Below are positions 25,643 to 37,158 of a stretch of DNA of 64,000 bases, piece after piece. Source of the stretch: Citrobacter sp. On2M (GTDB lineage Bacteria > Pseudomonadota > Gammaproteobacteria > Enterobacterales > Enterobacteriaceae); the NCBI RefSeq assembly GCF_018035235.1, contig NZ_WPCV01000001.1, positions 310,001 to 374,000 on the forward strand. The letters are read 5' to 3'. Position numbers and translations under genes: made by a program. The notes beneath the pieces were generated by a model. It saw only the letters and a program-made list of their open reading frames with translations. It did not search any database and was not told where the DNA came from. How positions within the stretch are numbered: position 1 is the stretch's first letter; each line of letters starts with the position of its first letter.

Positions 25643-27730
25643 ATGGAAAGCAAACGTCTGGATAATGCCGCGCTGGCGGCGGGGATCAGCCCCAATTACA
25701 TTAATGCCCACGGTAAACCGCAGTCTATTGGTACCGAAACCAAGCGGCGTTTGCTTGACGCCATGCATCGCACCACCGCCGCCACTCCGGTGGCGGTGAC
25801 CCCAGTGCCGAATGTCATGGTTTATACCGCCGGTAAGAAAATGCCGCTGGCGGTTGAGGGAAGCGGAGAGTTTACCTGGCTGCTGACTACCGAAGAGGGC
25901 GTGCAGCACAAAGGGCATGCCGTCGGTGGTAAATCTTTCAACCTTCCGGCCAGGCTGCCGGAGGGATATCACACGCTGACCTTGACCCAGGGTGAGCTGC
26001 GTAGCCATTGTCGCGTCATCGTGGCGCCAAAACGCTGTTATGAACCGCAGGCGCTGTTAGCCGGGCAGAAGCTGTGGGGCGCATGCGTTCAGCTCTACAC
26101 CTTGCGTTCAGAAAAAAACTGGGGGATTGGCGACTTTGGCGATTTGCGCGCCATGCTGGTGGATGTGGCGCAACGCGGCGGCGCGTTTATCGGGCTCAAT
26201 CCGATTCATGCGCTGTACCCGGCGAACCCGGAGAGCGCCAGCCCGTACAGCCCGTCGTCACGTCGCTGGCTGAACGTTATTTATATTGATGTTAACGCAG
26301 TAGATGATTTCCGCCTGAGTAAAGAGGCGCAGGCCTGGTGGCAGAAACCCGCGACTCAGCAAGCGCTGCAACGCGCGCGCGATAGTGAATGGGTTGATTA
26401 CTCTACCGTTACCGTCCTGAAGATGACCGCGTTACGTATGGCATGGAAAAATTTCTCTGCACGTGACGATGAGCAGATGGCGGCATTTCGCCAGTTTGTC
26501 ACTCGGGAGGGAGATAGCCTGTACTGGCAGGCAGCCTTTGACGCGCTGCATGCGCATCAGGTGCAAGAGGATGCATTGCGCTGGGGCTGGCCGGTGTGGC
26601 CGCAGGCACTCCAGACGGTGGACTCACCGGAAGTAAAACGCTTCTGCGAAGCACATCGTGACGATGTGGATTTCTATCTGTGGTTACAGTGGTTGGCGTA
26701 TACCCAGTTTGCTGACTGCTGGAAAACCAGCCAAAGTTTTGCGATGCCGATTGGACTGTATCGCGATCTGGCGGTTGGTGTGGCCGAAGGCGGGGCGGAA
26801 ACCTGGTGCGACCGCGAGCTGTATTGCCTGAAAGCCTCGGTTGGCGCTCCGCCGGATATTCTCGGTCCGCTCGGGCAAAACTGGGGGCTGCCGCCGATGG
26901 ATCCGCACATCATCACGGCACGCGCCTACGAACCGTTTATCGAACTGCTGCGCGCCAATATGCAGAACTGCGGCGCGCTGCGTATCGACCATGTTATGTC
27001 GATGCTGCGTCTGTGGTGGATCCCCTACGGTGAAACTGCCGATCACGGCGCTTACGTGCACTATCCGGTCGATGACCTGCTTTCAATTCTGGCGCTGGAA
27101 AGTAAACGTCATCATTGCATGGTAATTGGTGAGGATCTGGGCACCGTGCCGGTAGAAATCGTCAGCAAGCTGCGCGACAGCGGCGTGTACTCCTATAAAG
27201 TGCTTTATTTTGAGAATGACCATGAGAAAAACTTCCGTGCGCCGAAAGCGTACCCGGAACAATCAATGGCAGTCGCGGCGACGCATGACCTTCCTACGCT
27301 TAAAGGTTATTGGGATAGCGGCGATCTGACGCTGGGTAAGGCGCTGGGCCTGTACCCGGATGAGGTTGTGCTGCGTGGGTTGTATCAGGACCGAGAACTG
27401 GCGAAGCAGGGGCTGCTGGACGCGTTGCACAAGTACGGCTGTTTGCCAAAACGTGCTGGTCACAAGGCGTCACTGATGTCGATGACGCCGATTCTTAATC
27501 GCGGCATGCAACGCTACATCGCTGACAGCAACAGTGCGCTGCTGGGCCTACAACCGGAAGACTGGTTGGATATGGCTGAACCGGTCAACATTCCGGGGAC
27601 CAGCGACCAGTACAAAAACTGGCGGCGTAAGCTCACCGCCATGCTGGAGCAGATGTTTGCCGATGAGAGAGTGAACAAGCTGATTAAGGATTTGGATAAG
27701 CGGCGAAAAGTGGCCGCGAAGAAGAAGTAA
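25643..27730 (+). CDS. malQ: Amylomaltase (4-alpha-glucanotransferase) MalQ
   Basis: The 695-residue GH77 enzyme transfers maltosyl and longer dextrinyl chains between maltodextrins, releasing glucose and lengthening chains for MalP. An N-terminal extension of about 130 residues precedes the barrel. Catalytic segments are ALRIDHVMSM (nucleophile), VIGEDLGTVP (acid/base) and ATHDLPTLKG. The C-terminus is lysine/arginine-rich (DKRRKVAAKKK). A strong bidirectional terminator follows immediately. Confidence 0.96.
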   Translation: MESKRLDNAALAAGISPNYINAHGKPQSIGTETKRRLLDAMHRTTAATPVAVTPVPNVMVYTAGKKMPLAVEGSGEFTWLLTTEEGVQHKGHAVGGKSFNLPARLPEGYHTLTLTQGELRSHCRVIVAPKRCYEPQALLAGQKLWGACVQLYTLRSEKNWGIGDFGDLRAMLVDVAQRGGAFIGLNPIHALYPANPESASPYSPSSRRWLNVIYIDVNAVDDFRLSKEAQAWWQKPATQQALQRARDSEWVDYSTVTVLKMTALRMAWKNFSARDDEQMAAFRQFVTREGDSLYWQAAFDALHAHQVQEDALRWGWPVWPQALQTVDSPEVKRFCEAHRDDVDFYLWLQWLAYTQFADCWKTSQSFAMPIGLYRDLAVGVAEGGAETWCDRELYCLKASVGAPPDILGPLGQNWGLPPMDPHIITARAYEPFIELLRANMQNCGALRIDHVMSMLRLWWIPYGETADHGAYVHYPVDDLLSILALESKRHHCMVIGEDLGTVPVEIVSKLRDSGVYSYKVLYFENDHEKNFRAPKAYPEQSMAVAATHDLPTLKGYWDSGDLTLGKALGLYPDEVVLRGLYQDRELAKQGLLDALHKYGCLPKRAGHKASLMSMTPILNRGMQRYIADSNSALLGLQPEDWLDMAEPVNIPGTSDQYKNWRRKLTAMLEQMFADERVNKLIKDLDKRRKVAAKKK

Positions 27731-27759
27731 AAAAGCCGGGGATTCCCCGGCTTTTTTTG
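27731..27759. terminator. Bidirectional terminator between malQ and gntT
   Basis: The near-perfect palindrome AGCCGGGG-ATT-CCCCGGCT (27734-27752) is flanked by A-runs on the left and T-runs on the right, so it can terminate both malPQ and the convergent gntT. Confidence 0.92.
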
Positions 27760-27775
27760 TCTGAAACGTGTGTTG

Positions 27776-29092
27776 TTAAACTACCATACCCAGCAGCAGA
27801 CACCCTACCAGGCCGCAGACGGAGATAATGGTTTCCAGCATTGACCATGACTTGATGGTTTCACCGATAGTCAGGTTGAAGTACTCCTTGAACAGCCAGA
27901 AGCCTGGATCGTTCACGTGGGAGAAGATGACCGAACCGGAACCCACCGCAATAACCATTAGCTCAGGGCTTACGCCGGTCGTTGCAATCAGTGGTGCCAC
28001 AATCCCGCCTGCGGTGATTGCTGCAACAGTTGCAGAACCCAGTGCGATACGCAGGACCGCCGCGATAGACCATGCCATCAGCAGTGGAGACACGTTAGAG
28101 CCGTGCATCATTGATGCAATGTATTTGTCCACGCCGCTATCAACCAGGACCTGTTTGAAGGCACCGCCGCCGCCGATGATCAACAGCATCATCGCAATGA
28201 TTTTGATTGAGGACACCAGCGTGTCGTTAATCTGATCCATCGAACGTCCACGGTTCAGACCAAACGTGAACATCGCAATCAGCACCGCGATAAGCGTTGC
28301 CATAACCGGGTCACCGAGGAATTCTGCAACCGTCAGGAAAGCATGACCTTTCGGCAGAATCATCTCCGCCACGGCACGCATCGCCATCAGGATCACCGGT
28401 ACCAGAGAGGTCCAGACGCTGACGCCAAAGCCAGGCATCTCTTCTTCAGTGAAGGTTTTTGCGCTGTACAGACCTTCCGGGATCGGCTTGTCGATACCTT
28501 TCAGGAAACGTGCGTATACCGGACCGGCGAGAATAACGGTCGGGATTGCCAAAATCGTACCAAACAGCAGGGTTTTGCCCATATCTGCATGGAAAATAGT
28601 GGCGATAGCAGTCGGACCCGGGTGCGGTGGCAGGAAGCCGTGCGTTACGGACAGCGCCGCAGCCATCGGCACGCCAACGTACAATAGCGGGATGTTGGCA
28701 GCTGCGGCAATGGTGAACACCAGCGGCAGCATCAGTACGAAACCAACTTCGTAGAACAAGGCAAAACCAACGGTGAAGCCGGTTAATACCACCGCCCACT
28801 GAATATGTTTTTTGCCGAATTTAGCAATCAGGGTGGTTGCGATGCGCTGTGCGCCGCCGCAGTCCGCCAGCATTTTGCCCAGCATGGCGCCAAAACCCAT
28901 AATCAGGGCGAGGCTGCCAAGGGTTCCGCCGACGCCGGCTTTAATCGAACCGATGACTTTATCCAGTGGCATCCCTTGCATCAATCCGACAGCAAGCGCC
29001 ACCAGGACGAGAGCGATGAAACCGTTCATTTTGAAACGGATCATCAGGAGGAGTAACAAGATTACACCGATAGCAACGATGACTAATGGCAT
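27776..29092 (-). CDS. gntT: High-affinity gluconate transporter GntT
   Basis: The 438-residue GntP-family gluconate:H+ symporter has about a dozen hydrophobic segments. Typical motifs are GFLPPHPGPTAIA in the middle and SHVNDPGFWLF near the C-terminus. It is a paralogue of GntU at 882-2222. Two GntR-type operators lie upstream of its start, linking it to gntRKU 25 kb away. It is convergent with malQ, with a shared terminator between them. Confidence 0.96.
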   Translation of the reverse strand: MPLVIVAIGVILLLLLMIRFKMNGFIALVLVALAVGLMQGMPLDKVIGSIKAGVGGTLGSLALIMGFGAMLGKMLADCGGAQRIATTLIAKFGKKHIQWAVVLTGFTVGFALFYEVGFVLMLPLVFTIAAAANIPLLYVGVPMAAALSVTHGFLPPHPGPTAIATIFHADMGKTLLFGTILAIPTVILAGPVYARFLKGIDKPIPEGLYSAKTFTEEEMPGFGVSVWTSLVPVILMAMRAVAEMILPKGHAFLTVAEFLGDPVMATLIAVLIAMFTFGLNRGRSMDQINDTLVSSIKIIAMMLLIIGGGGAFKQVLVDSGVDKYIASMMHGSNVSPLLMAWSIAAVLRIALGSATVAAITAGGIVAPLIATTGVSPELMVIAVGSGSVIFSHVNDPGFWLFKEYFNLTIGETIKSWSMLETIISVCGLVGCLLLGMVV

Positions 29093-29111
29093 GATTTACC
29101 TGGCCTTAACT

Positions 29112-29127
29112 TTGTTATGGGTAACGT
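29112..29127 (-). promoter_or_regulatory. GntR operator, gene-proximal (gntT)
   Basis: TTGTTATGGGTAACGT is a near-palindrome with the GntR core GTTA-GGTAAC, about 20 bp before the gntT start. E. coli gntT likewise has two GntR sites, one downstream of the promoter. Confidence 0.55.
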
Positions 29128-29252
29128 CAGTGTTTAGATGACAAATTCCGATTGTCCCGACCGGGAACAGAGTATTCTCAGCACCAATGCTGGTTGCCTG
29201 CAAAACTAATCAGTTTAGCGGACTATTATGTGTGTGTTAGGTGCTGATACGA

Positions 29253-29268
29253 ATGATACGGGTAACAT
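29253..29268 (-). promoter_or_regulatory. GntR operator, distal (gntT)
   Basis: ATGATACGGGTAACAT is a near-palindrome of the same type as the sites before gntK. It lies about 160 bp upstream of gntT and about 125 bp from the gene-proximal operator, a spacing that would allow DNA looping. Confidence 0.65.
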
Positions 29269-29407
29269 ATGGCGCTTGAAAATCACCTGGGCAGGCAAAA
29301 TTTAAATTATGAGAGGCTGGTCAAATTATGAGGGAGATTGTTGCAGGAGATATGCGAAGAATTTTCGACCCGGCAGGGATTAGGCTACCGGGCAAATACA
29401 GACGGGC

Positions 29408-29983
29408 TTAGTAGTAAGAGTGTTCGCCACGCTGGTGTTCGGTTAAATCGCGAACGCCTTTCAGTTCAGGGAATTCAGCCAGCAGCTGCTTCTCGATACC
29501 TTCTTTCAGCGTCACATCGACCATTGAACAGCCGTTACAGCCGCCGCCAAACTGCAGAATGGCGTAGCCTTCATCGGTGATTTCCATCAGTGAGACGCGA
29601 CCGCCATGGCCTGCCAGCTGTGGATTGATCTGTGATTGCAGCATGTACTCCACGCGTTCCATCAGCGGTGCATCATCGGCCACTTTACGCATTTTGGCGT
29701 TTGGTGCCTTCAGCGTCAGCTGGGAACCTAACTGGTCGGTAACGAAATCGATTTCTGCATCTTCCAGATACGGTGCGCTCAGTTCATCAACATATGCGGT
29801 CAGCAGGTCAAATTTAATGGCGGTGTCGGTTGCTTCCACGGCGTCCGGCGGACAATAAGAAACGCCGCATTCAGCGTTAGGCGTGCCGGGATTAATCACA
29901 AATACGCGGATTTGTGTCCCTTCTTCCTGATTTGCCAGCAGTTTGGCAAAGTGCGCTTGTGCAGCATCGGAAATATGGATCAT
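29408..29983 (-). CDS. nfuA: Fe-S cluster carrier NfuA
   Basis: The 191-residue protein combines an N-terminal degenerate A-type carrier domain (residues 1 to about 95) with a C-terminal Nfu domain. The Nfu CxxC motif is C149-N-G-C152 in [10 protein letters not shown] and binds a 4Fe-4S cluster at the dimer interface. In E. coli it carries clusters to target enzymes, including lipoyl synthase, under oxidative stress and iron limitation. It lies 58 bp downstream of gntX on the same strand. Confidence 0.97.
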   Translation of the reverse strand: MIHISDAAQAHFAKLLANQEEGTQIRVFVINPGTPNAECGVSYCPPDAVEATDTAIKFDLLTAYVDELSAPYLEDAEIDFVTDQLGSQLTLKAPNAKMRKVADDAPLMERVEYMLQSQINPQLAGHGGRVSLMEITDEGYAILQFGGGCNGCSMVDVTLKEGIEKQLLAEFPELKGVRDLTEHQRGEHSYY

Positions 29984-30041
29984 AGTAATGGCCTAATAGT
30001 TGACTATTTTACTTGGTTATAATACGCCCATCATCGAGGCT

Positions 30042-30725
30042 CTACAAGGTTCGACACAGGCACCATACCTGGACAGTCGCGGCGCCGTTGCGTAAAAGCA
30101 GCTGCGCGATTTCCGCGACGGTACTTCCGGTAGTGACGACATCATCCACAATAACCATATGGAGTCCCTGCACCGGCAATTCAAGGCGAAAGGCGTTTTT
30201 CAGGTTACGTTTACGCAATCGGGCGCTGAGATGGTGCTGCGTGGCGGTTGCCCGAACCCGCGAGATGGTCCGGCTGTCCCAGTCGCAACCCAGCCAGTGC
30301 GCCAGTGGGCGACACAGCAATTCGCTCTGATTAAACCCCCTGCGCCAGTGCCGTCGTTGCCAGAGCGGGACGCTGACGAGCCTGTCTGGCAGGGGAAGAC
30401 CGCTGACGCGCCGGGCCTGTAATACCTCCAGCAACAGCAAACGTGAAAGGGCGGAGGCCATTTCACTGCGTCGCGAAAACTTGAACTGGTGGATAAGTCC
30501 GCTCAACGGCGGAAGATAGTCGCTGATGGTGACCAGGCGCTGCCACGGTGGGGGTTTTTGCAAGCAACGTCCGCAGGGAACGACGGCGTGGGCGGCAGGG
30601 AGTCCGCATTGAGGGCAAAGGCTGACGTGCTGACGCGTTGCCCGTGCGCAGACTGAACAGATCCCCCAATGCCCTAACGTCAGGGGCATTCGGCATAGCC
30701 AGCACAATCCCGGTACTGTTAGCAT
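30042..30725 (-). CDS. gntX: GntX/ComF-family phosphoribosyltransferase-like protein
   Basis: The 227-residue protein has an N-terminal zinc-ribbon-like region with CxxC pairs (CWLC, CSVC, CPQC, CGRC) and a C-terminal PRTase-type domain with VIVDDVVTTGST. It belongs to the ComF family, whose Gram-positive members act in DNA uptake; in E. coli it is needed, like the hof genes, to use DNA as a nutrient. The older link to gluconate uptake is weak. It diverges from bioH and precedes nfuA. Confidence 0.92.
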   Translation of the reverse strand: MLTVPGLCWLCRMPLTLGHWGICSVCARATRQHVSLCPQCGLPAAHAVVPCGRCLQKPPPWQRLVTISDYLPPLSGLIHQFKFSRRSEMASALSRLLLLEVLQARRVSGLPLPDRLVSVPLWQRRHWRRGFNQSELLCRPLAHWLGCDWDSRTISRVRATATQHHLSARLRKRNLKNAFRLELPVQGLHMVIVDDVVTTGSTVAEIAQLLLRNGAATVQVWCLCRTL

Positions 30726-30762
30726 AGAAACATCCTGTTAGGCTAAAAGAGAACAATAACTG

Positions 30763-31542
30763 ATGAATGACATCTGGTGGCAGACCCAGGGTTCGGGAAA
30801 TTGCCATCTTGTGCTGCTGCACGGATGGGGACTGAATGCGCAAGTGTGGCATTGCATAAGCGAGGAACTGAGCTCGCATTTCACGCTGCATCTTGTCGAC
30901 TTACCGGGATTTGGCCGCAGCCAGGGTTTCGGCGCGATGTCGCTGGAAGAGATGGCTGGGCGGGTATTAAAACAGGCGCCGGAGAACGCTATCTGGCTCG
31001 GCTGGAGTCTGGGGGGGTTGGTTGCAAGCCAGGTGGCGTTAACTCATTCTGAGCGTGTTCAGGCGTTGGTGACCGTGGCGTCATCCCCTTGCTTTAGCGC
31101 GCGTGAGGAGTGGCCGGGCATCAAGCCAGAAGTGCTGGCCGGTTTCCAGCAGCAACTGAGTGAAGATTTCCAGCGTACGGTGGAGCGTTTTTTGGCGTTG
31201 CAAACGATGGGCACGGAAACCGCCCGTCAGGATGCGCGAGCGCTGAAGAAAACGGTACTGGCTTTACCCATGCCGGATGTTGAGGTACTTAATGGCGGGC
31301 TGGAGATCCTGAAAACGGTCGATTTGCGTGAGCCATTGTGCTCGGTGGAAATGCCTTTCCTGCGGTTGTACGGCTATCTCGATGGACTGGTTCCGCGCAA
31401 AGTCGTCCCGATGCTCGATGCCCTGTGGCCACAGAGCGAGTCGTTGGTGTTTGCCAAAGCGGCGCATGCACCGTTTATCTCGCATCCTGCCGAGTTTTGC
31501 GCAGCGCTGGTGGCGTTAAAACAGAAACTGAATTGTTTCTAA
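30763..31542 (+). CDS. bioH: Pimeloyl-ACP methyl ester esterase BioH
   Basis: The 259-residue alpha/beta hydrolase removes the methyl ester from pimeloyl-ACP, ending the disguised fatty-acid cycle that makes the biotin precursor. The nucleophile is S82 in GWSLGG, the aspartate lies in YGYLDGLVP, and the histidine is in KAAHAPF. An oxyanion HGWG motif is at residues 20-23. It is slightly longer at the C-terminus than E. coli BioH (256). It is not linked to other bio genes, as usual in enterics. Confidence 0.96.
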   Translation: MNDIWWQTQGSGNCHLVLLHGWGLNAQVWHCISEELSSHFTLHLVDLPGFGRSQGFGAMSLEEMAGRVLKQAPENAIWLGWSLGGLVASQVALTHSERVQALVTVASSPCFSAREEWPGIKPEVLAGFQQQLSEDFQRTVERFLALQTMGTETARQDARALKKTVLALPMPDVEVLNGGLEILKTVDLREPLCSVEMPFLRLYGYLDGLVPRKVVPMLDALWPQSESLVFAKAAHAPFISHPAEFCAALVALKQKLNCF

Positions 31543-31566
31543 AGTAACGGATATCTGCATAAACGA

Positions 31567-31628
31567 GTTATCCGGCCTGAACATTTGCAGTTATTTGTAG
31601 GCCGGATTAGCGTAGCGCCATCCGGCAG
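31567..31628. repeat. REP/BIME between bioH and feoC
   Basis: A full REP at 31596-31628 (TGTAGGCCGGATTAGCG..., CCATCCGGCAG) is preceded by a partial inverted copy GTTATCCGGCCTGA at 31567-31580. It lies between the convergent ends of bioH and feoC. Confidence 0.8.
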
Positions 31629-31638
31629 GAGCGGCAAA

Positions 31639-31875
31639 TTAACGCAAGGCCCACCATTCGCGCAGGCAGGCTTTACCTTCCGGGCAACTTTTGCAGCTTC
31701 CGGAAAGACACCCGTCGGCATCCTCCTGAATCCGCACCGCTTTGCCCATTTTTTCTAACTGATTCAGCATGGCGTCAATCATAGGCTGTGGGGTATGTAG
31801 CGTGTGGCTAATTTGTGTTGCCTCCATGCGCCCCCGCAAAGCCAATAAATCACGAACCTGAATTAGTGATGCCAT
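31639..31875 (-). CDS. feoC: FeoC, ferrous iron transport accessory protein
   Basis: The 78-residue protein has an N-terminal winged-helix region ([16 protein letters not shown]) and a C-terminal cysteine cluster (CLSGSCKSC...C) that can hold an Fe-S cluster. In Salmonella it protects FeoB from proteolysis. An upstream in-frame ATG at 31896 overlaps feoB; ATG 31875 gives the family start MASLIQV. It is the last gene of feoABC, 11 bp after feoB. Confidence 0.94.
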   Translation of the reverse strand: MASLIQVRDLLALRGRMEATQISHTLHTPQPMIDAMLNQLEKMGKAVRIQEDADGCLSGSCKSCPEGKACLREWWALR

Positions 31876-31886
31876 TGTCGATAACC

Positions 31887-34205
31887 TTAGTGGCAATCGC
31901 CAGTTGTGCTGGAACAGCAGGAACTCGCCGTTCTGTTGGTTGCCAGCAGGGCGAGGTCTACGCGGCTACGAGCTCGACGCAGCAGGCCCAGTAACACGAT
32001 GTTAAACAGGATGACCGCTAAAATGCACACCAGGCTGTAGGTCGGGTGCTCTTTGTAGCTGACCGTCTGATAAAACAGCGTCGACAGAGAGTAGGCGATA
32101 TTCAGGCCCCACAGAATCGAGAAGCCCATCCAGCCACGGCTGGATTCACGTGCGATAGCGCCCATCACTGAAATGCACGGCACATACAGCAAAACAAAGA
32201 TCAGGTAGCTGTACGCGGCGGCGGCGCTGCCAAATTTCTCGCCCATCACGCCCATTGCGCCGGTAGCCATTTCACCGTCGCCCTTGCTGGCTTCGATAGG
32301 GTTAGCCAGTACGCTCAGGCTGAAGGTGTCTTTCAGGCTTTGCCAGGTTTCATCCACTGCGCCGAGCAGCTCGTCACCGAGGTGGAAATCTGCCGGATTG
32401 AACTCTTCTTCCTGAATGTTTTCTGCGGTATAGAGCGTGTTCAGCGTACCAACGACCACTTCTTTTGCCATCGCGCCGGTGAACAAACCTACGGTTGCCT
32501 GCCAGTTATCTTCGTGAACGCCAATCGGTTTAAACACGGGAGTAATAACACGGCTAACGGAGGCCAGAGCAGAGTCGTTGATGTTATCGACGATTTTCCC
32601 GCTCAGTGAGAAACTGTTAAACGCGCTGAGGAAAATGCTGACGATGATGATGACTTTACCCGCACGCAGAACGAAGCCTTTCAGGCGTTGCCAGGTCTGA
32701 ATGATCAGACTCTTGATGTGCGGCACGTGGTATACCGGCAGCTCCATCACGAACGGCGTTGCTTCACCACGCATAATGGTGTGTTTGAGCATCAGGCCCG
32801 TCAACACCGCCATCACGATACCCAGTACGTACAGCGAGAAGACCGCCAGTGCGCCGTTCTGACCAAAGAACGCCGCGGCAAAGACGGCGAAAATCGCCAG
32901 ACGTGCGCCGCAGGACATAAACGGCGCCATCATGATGGTCATCAGACGCTCACGCGGGGCGTCCAGCGTACGTGCGCCCATCACTGACGGTACGTTACAG
33001 CCAAAGCCGACGATCAGCGGGACGAAGGACTTGCCCGGCAGTCCCAGCGCCTGCATCAGACGGTCCATCACAAACGCGGCGCGCGCCATGTAACCGGAGT
33101 CTTCAAGGAAGGAGAGGAACAGGTACATCATGCCGATTTGCGGTACCAGCGGCAGCACAGTGTTAATCCCGCCGCCAAGCCCCTGGGCCAGGAAGATAGT
33201 GAGCCAGTCCGGGAAGTGCAGCGTGTAGCCAATCCACTGAATACCATGGATAAAGAGCGCTACGGAGCCGACGTCAAACAAAGGTTGCAGCGCGCCGCCA
33301 ATGTTAATGGCGAGCAGGAACATCAGGTACATCACGAACAGGAAAATCGGCAGCCCGAGGAAGCGGTTGAGAACGATTTTATCTACTGCGGTGGTGAATC
33401 GGCTTGGCTCTGCCGTCAAGGTATTGCTTACGGTATCGCAGATAGCGGCAATGCACTGATAGCGCGCATCGGCGATATGCAGCGCCGGATCGTCCATTGT
33501 TTCGCTCAAGCGTGCGATGGAGGCATCGAGATTTTGCGCGGCATCACCCGCGTAGGCGCGGCTGTAGATATCGCCTTCCAGCATCTGCAGGCCCAGCCAG
33601 CGGCGCTGTTGTAGCGGCATATCTTTGGCCATCGCGTCGGCGAGAGAGTCCGCTTCCTGCAGCAGCGGCTGGGCATAATGGACCAGCTCGACGGTGTCGT
33701 TTTCTTTGTAGCGGTCGATCGCCAGCTTCAGCGCTTCTATGCCGCGGGCGCGGGTGGAAACCAGCGGAACCACCGGGCAGCCAAGACGCGCTGAGAGGGC
33801 GTCTATATCGATACGGATTTGCTGCTTTTCAGCGATATCCAGCATATTCAACGCGACGATGCAGGGGATGCCCAGCTCAAGCAGTTGCAACGTCAGGTAG
33901 AGATTGCGTTCAAGGTTTGACGCATCGACCACGTTGATCAACAGATCTGCGTCGCCGCTCAAAATATAGTGACAGGCAATCTGCTCATCGAGAGAAGTCT
34001 GAGATGAGATTGTCGTCAGAGAATAGGTGCCGGGTAAATCCACCAGCGTGACCTGATGGTCCGTTGTGGCGAAATGACCTTCTTTACGCTCAACGGTAAC
34101 GCCAGCCCAGTTACCTACACGCTGGCGCGCGCCGGTGAGCTGGTTGAATAAGGTTGTCTTGCCGGAATTAGGATTACCAATTAAACCAATGGTTAGTTTT
34201 TTCAT
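31887..34205 (-). CDS. feoB: Ferrous iron transporter FeoB
   Basis: The 772-residue inner membrane protein imports Fe2+. The N-terminal G domain has G1 GNPNSGKT at residues 10-17, a G3 motif VDLPG and G4 NMLD, followed by a helical regulatory segment. The membrane part has gate motifs with conserved cysteines ([25 protein letters not shown]). The C-terminal tail is cysteine-rich ([12 protein letters not shown]). It is the middle gene of feoABC, 18 bp after feoA. Confidence 0.97.
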   Translation of the reverse strand: MKKLTIGLIGNPNSGKTTLFNQLTGARQRVGNWAGVTVERKEGHFATTDHQVTLVDLPGTYSLTTISSQTSLDEQIACHYILSGDADLLINVVDASNLERNLYLTLQLLELGIPCIVALNMLDIAEKQQIRIDIDALSARLGCPVVPLVSTRARGIEALKLAIDRYKENDTVELVHYAQPLLQEADSLADAMAKDMPLQQRRWLGLQMLEGDIYSRAYAGDAAQNLDASIARLSETMDDPALHIADARYQCIAAICDTVSNTLTAEPSRFTTAVDKIVLNRFLGLPIFLFVMYLMFLLAINIGGALQPLFDVGSVALFIHGIQWIGYTLHFPDWLTIFLAQGLGGGINTVLPLVPQIGMMYLFLSFLEDSGYMARAAFVMDRLMQALGLPGKSFVPLIVGFGCNVPSVMGARTLDAPRERLMTIMMAPFMSCGARLAIFAVFAAAFFGQNGALAVFSLYVLGIVMAVLTGLMLKHTIMRGEATPFVMELPVYHVPHIKSLIIQTWQRLKGFVLRAGKVIIIVSIFLSAFNSFSLSGKIVDNINDSALASVSRVITPVFKPIGVHEDNWQATVGLFTGAMAKEVVVGTLNTLYTAENIQEEEFNPADFHLGDELLGAVDETWQSLKDTFSLSVLANPIEASKGDGEMATGAMGVMGEKFGSAAAAYSYLIFVLLYVPCISVMGAIARESSRGWMGFSILWGLNIAYSLSTLFYQTVSYKEHPTYSLVCILAVILFNIVLLGLLRRARSRVDLALLATNRTASSCCSSTTGDCH

Positions 34206-34223
34206 TTTTATAGACTCACTGTA

Positions 34224-34457
<234 letters not shown>

Positions 34458-34560
34458 CTACTTATATCTCGCTAACTGGATGATTACCTCATGGGGCGAC
34501 AGGGCGGCATGAGACCAGATGATTAGCCAACGTAAGGAAAGAGTAAATAATCAACAGAAC

Positions 34561-34586
34561 AATGATAATGAGAATGGTTTCTATCA
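34561..34586 (-). promoter_or_regulatory. Fur-like box upstream of feoA
   Basis: AATGATAATGAGAATGGTT (34561-34579) matches most positions of the 19-bp Fur consensus and continues into CTATC, giving an inverted GATA...TATC pair. It lies about 110 bp before the feoA start. Confidence 0.6.
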
Positions 34587-34639
34587 TCAATAGAATAAAT
34601 GTGACGGAATGTAGAATTGAACAATAATTTGAGCCAATT

Positions 34640-34653
34640 TTGATATTTCTCAA
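34640..34653 (-). promoter_or_regulatory. FNR-like site upstream of feoA
   Basis: TTGATATTTCTCAA fits the FNR consensus TTGAT-N4-ATCAA with one mismatch. It lies farther from feoA than the Fur box, as expected for an activator site. Confidence 0.55.
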
Positions 34654-34780
34654 CATTTATTCCGCTTTGGAATGAATGTTTCTGCAGTGTCATTATTGAC
34701 TTTCTTAATGTGTAATTAAGGTTTTATTTGTTAACGAAATGATAAATATAAGGAGGGAAGAGAAAATAATATATTAAATA

Positions 34781-34812
34781 TGCCGGACAGAGGTTTACAC
34801 CGCCATCCGGCA
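34781..34812. repeat. REP fragment after tex
   Basis: TGCCGGACAGAGG...CGCCATCCGGCA forms a hairpin with GCCGGA/TCCGGC ends, just beyond the tex stop codon. Confidence 0.65.
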
Positions 34813-34824
34813 CACGATCCAAAC

Positions 34825-37158
34825 TTAGCGTTTTTTACCCATTGCCGCCGCCAGCGCATCCATCATGGCGCTGTTGCCCGCAGGCTGTGCGTCACGACCG
34901 CGAGGTTTCGCGGCTTTGGGGGCCGAGCGATTAGCCTGAGCGCGATCGTTGTTCCCACCGCCGCGACGCGCATTGGTTTCACCCGGTTGCTCGTCCAAAC
35001 GCATGGTCAGCGCGATACGCTTGCGTTGCAGGTCAACTTCCAGCACTTTCACCTTCACAATATCGCCCGCTTTCACCACGGTGTGCGGATCGTCGACGAA
35101 CTTATTCGACAATGAAGAGATATGCACCAGACCGTCCTGATGAACACCAATATCAACAAACGCGCCGAAGTTGGTGACGTTGGTGACTGCCCCTTCCAGA
35201 ATCATCCCCGGCAGCAGGTCATTCATGGTTTCTACGCCATCAGCAAACTGTGCGGTTTTAAATTCAGGACGCGGGTCGCGGCCCGGTTTTTCCAGCTCTT
35301 TAATGATGTCGGTGACGGTCGGCACCCCGAAACGTTCATCGGTAAAATCGGCAGCTTTCAGATTGCGCAGTTCGTTGCTATTACCCATCAGGTCACGCAA
35401 CGATTGCTCGGTGGCGGCCAGAATGCGTTCCACAATCGGGTAGGCTTCCGGGTGAACGGTGGAGGCATCCAGTGGGTTATCGCCATGATTGATACGCAGG
35501 AAGCCCGCGCATTGTTCAAAGGCTTTAGGCCCCAGACGGCTGACTTTCAGCAACTGCTGACGGTTCTGGAACTGACCGTTCTCATCGCGCCAGGCGACGA
35601 TGTTTTGCGCCATCATGCGCGTCAGACCGGCAACGCGGGTTAACAACGGTACGGAGGCGGTATTGAGATCGACGCCGACGGCGTTCACGCAGTCTTCCAC
35701 CACCGCATCCAGCTTACGTGCCAGCTGCGTCTGGCTAACGTCGTGCTGATATTGGCCCACGCCGATCGATTTAGGATCGATTTTCACCAACTCTGCAAGT
35801 GGATCCTGCAGACGACGGGCGATGGACACCGCGCCACGCAATGAAACGTCGAGATCCGGGAACTCCTGCGCCGCCAGCTCGGAAGCTGAGTAAACCGATG
35901 CCCCGGCTTCGCTGACGATCACTTTCTGCGCGGTGACTTTCGGGAACTGTTTCTGCATGTCGAGGAAGAAACGCTCGGTTTCGCGTGACGCCGTGCCGTT
36001 ACCAATCGCTACCAGCTCAACGTGGTATTTTTCGCACAGCGTCGCCACCGCAACGGCAGCTTTGGCGGCCTGACCGGTGTGTGGATAAATGGTGTCGGTC
36101 GCGACCAGCTTGCCGGTGCCGTCAACAACTGCCACCTTCACACCGGTACGCAGGCCGGGATCGAGTCCCATGGTGGCACGCAGACCCGCAGGCGCGGCCA
36201 TCAGCAGATCGTGCAGATTACGGGCGAAGACGTTAATAGCTTCGTCTTCGGCGCGCTCACGCACGGTGCCCATCAGCTCGGTTTCGAGGTGCATCAGCAC
36301 CTTAATACGCCAGGTCCAACTGACCACGCCTTTACGCCAGCTGTCGGCAGGTGCGTTGTTCAGGCGTAATCCCAGGTGGTCCTGGATAATCTGTTCGCCG
36401 TGGCTTTCTTTTGGCGGCTCATCGAATTGCGGATCGGCATTCAGCGAAAGCTGTAGCACACCTTCGTTACGGCCACGGAACATGGCCAGCGCACGGTGGG
36501 ATGGCACGGTAGAGATCGGTTCGTGATGATCGAAGTAGTCGCGGAACTTCGCGCCTTCCTCTTCTTTTCCGCTTACCACAGTGGAGACCAGATGGGCGTT
36601 TTTCCACAAGTAATCACGTACTTTCGCCAGCAGTGCAGCGTCCTCAGCAAAGCGTTCCATCAGAATATAGCGTGCGCCGTCGAGGGCGGCTTTGGTATCC
36701 GCCACGCCGTTTTCGGCGTTGAGATACTTTGCGGCTTCGGTTTCCGGGTCGTGGGACGGTTCGTTCCACAGCAGGTCAGCCAGCGGCTCAAGGCCTGCTT
36801 CAATGGCGATTTGCCCACGGGTGCGACGCTTAGGTTTGTACGGCAGATAGAGATCTTCGAGTTCGGTCTTACTTAACGTGCCGTTGATCGCTTTCGCCAG
36901 ATCGTCGGTCAGTTTGCCTTGCTCGCCGATAGATTTCAGGATTGCCTGACGGCGGTCTTCCAGTTCACGCAGATATCCCAGACGGGTTTCCAGATTACGC
37001 AGTTGCGTATCATCCAGACCGCCGGTGATTTCCTTACGATAACGTGCGATAAACGGCACGGTGTTCCCTTCGTCAAGCAGGCGAACGGCAGCTTCTACCT
37101 GTTCAGCACGAGCCTGAATTTCACCTGCGATAATGCGGCAGAAAGAATCATTCATCAT
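34825..37158 (-). CDS. yhgF: Tex-family RNA-binding protein (YhgF)
   Basis: The 777-residue protein is a Tex homologue. An N-terminal helical region is followed by a YqgF/RNase H-like domain ([16 protein letters not shown]), helix-hairpin-helix motifs ([26 protein letters not shown]) and a C-terminal S1 RNA-binding domain ([18 protein letters not shown], near residues 650-725). The tail is arginine-, glycine- and asparagine-rich. Tex proteins bind nucleic acid and affect transcription in several bacteria; the exact role in enterics is unclear. It lies downstream of greB on the same strand. Confidence 0.94.
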   Translation of the reverse strand: MMNDSFCRIIAGEIQARAEQVEAAVRLLDEGNTVPFIARYRKEITGGLDDTQLRNLETRLGYLRELEDRRQAILKSIGEQGKLTDDLAKAINGTLSKTELEDLYLPYKPKRRTRGQIAIEAGLEPLADLLWNEPSHDPETEAAKYLNAENGVADTKAALDGARYILMERFAEDAALLAKVRDYLWKNAHLVSTVVSGKEEEGAKFRDYFDHHEPISTVPSHRALAMFRGRNEGVLQLSLNADPQFDEPPKESHGEQIIQDHLGLRLNNAPADSWRKGVVSWTWRIKVLMHLETELMGTVRERAEDEAINVFARNLHDLLMAAPAGLRATMGLDPGLRTGVKVAVVDGTGKLVATDTIYPHTGQAAKAAVAVATLCEKYHVELVAIGNGTASRETERFFLDMQKQFPKVTAQKVIVSEAGASVYSASELAAQEFPDLDVSLRGAVSIARRLQDPLAELVKIDPKSIGVGQYQHDVSQTQLARKLDAVVEDCVNAVGVDLNTASVPLLTRVAGLTRMMAQNIVAWRDENGQFQNRQQLLKVSRLGPKAFEQCAGFLRINHGDNPLDASTVHPEAYPIVERILAATEQSLRDLMGNSNELRNLKAADFTDERFGVPTVTDIIKELEKPGRDPRPEFKTAQFADGVETMNDLLPGMILEGAVTNVTNFGAFVDIGVHQDGLVHISSLSNKFVDDPHTVVKAGDIVKVKVLEVDLQRKRIALTMRLDEQPGETNARRGGGNNDRAQANRSAPKAAKPRGRDAQPAGNSAMMDALAAAMGKKR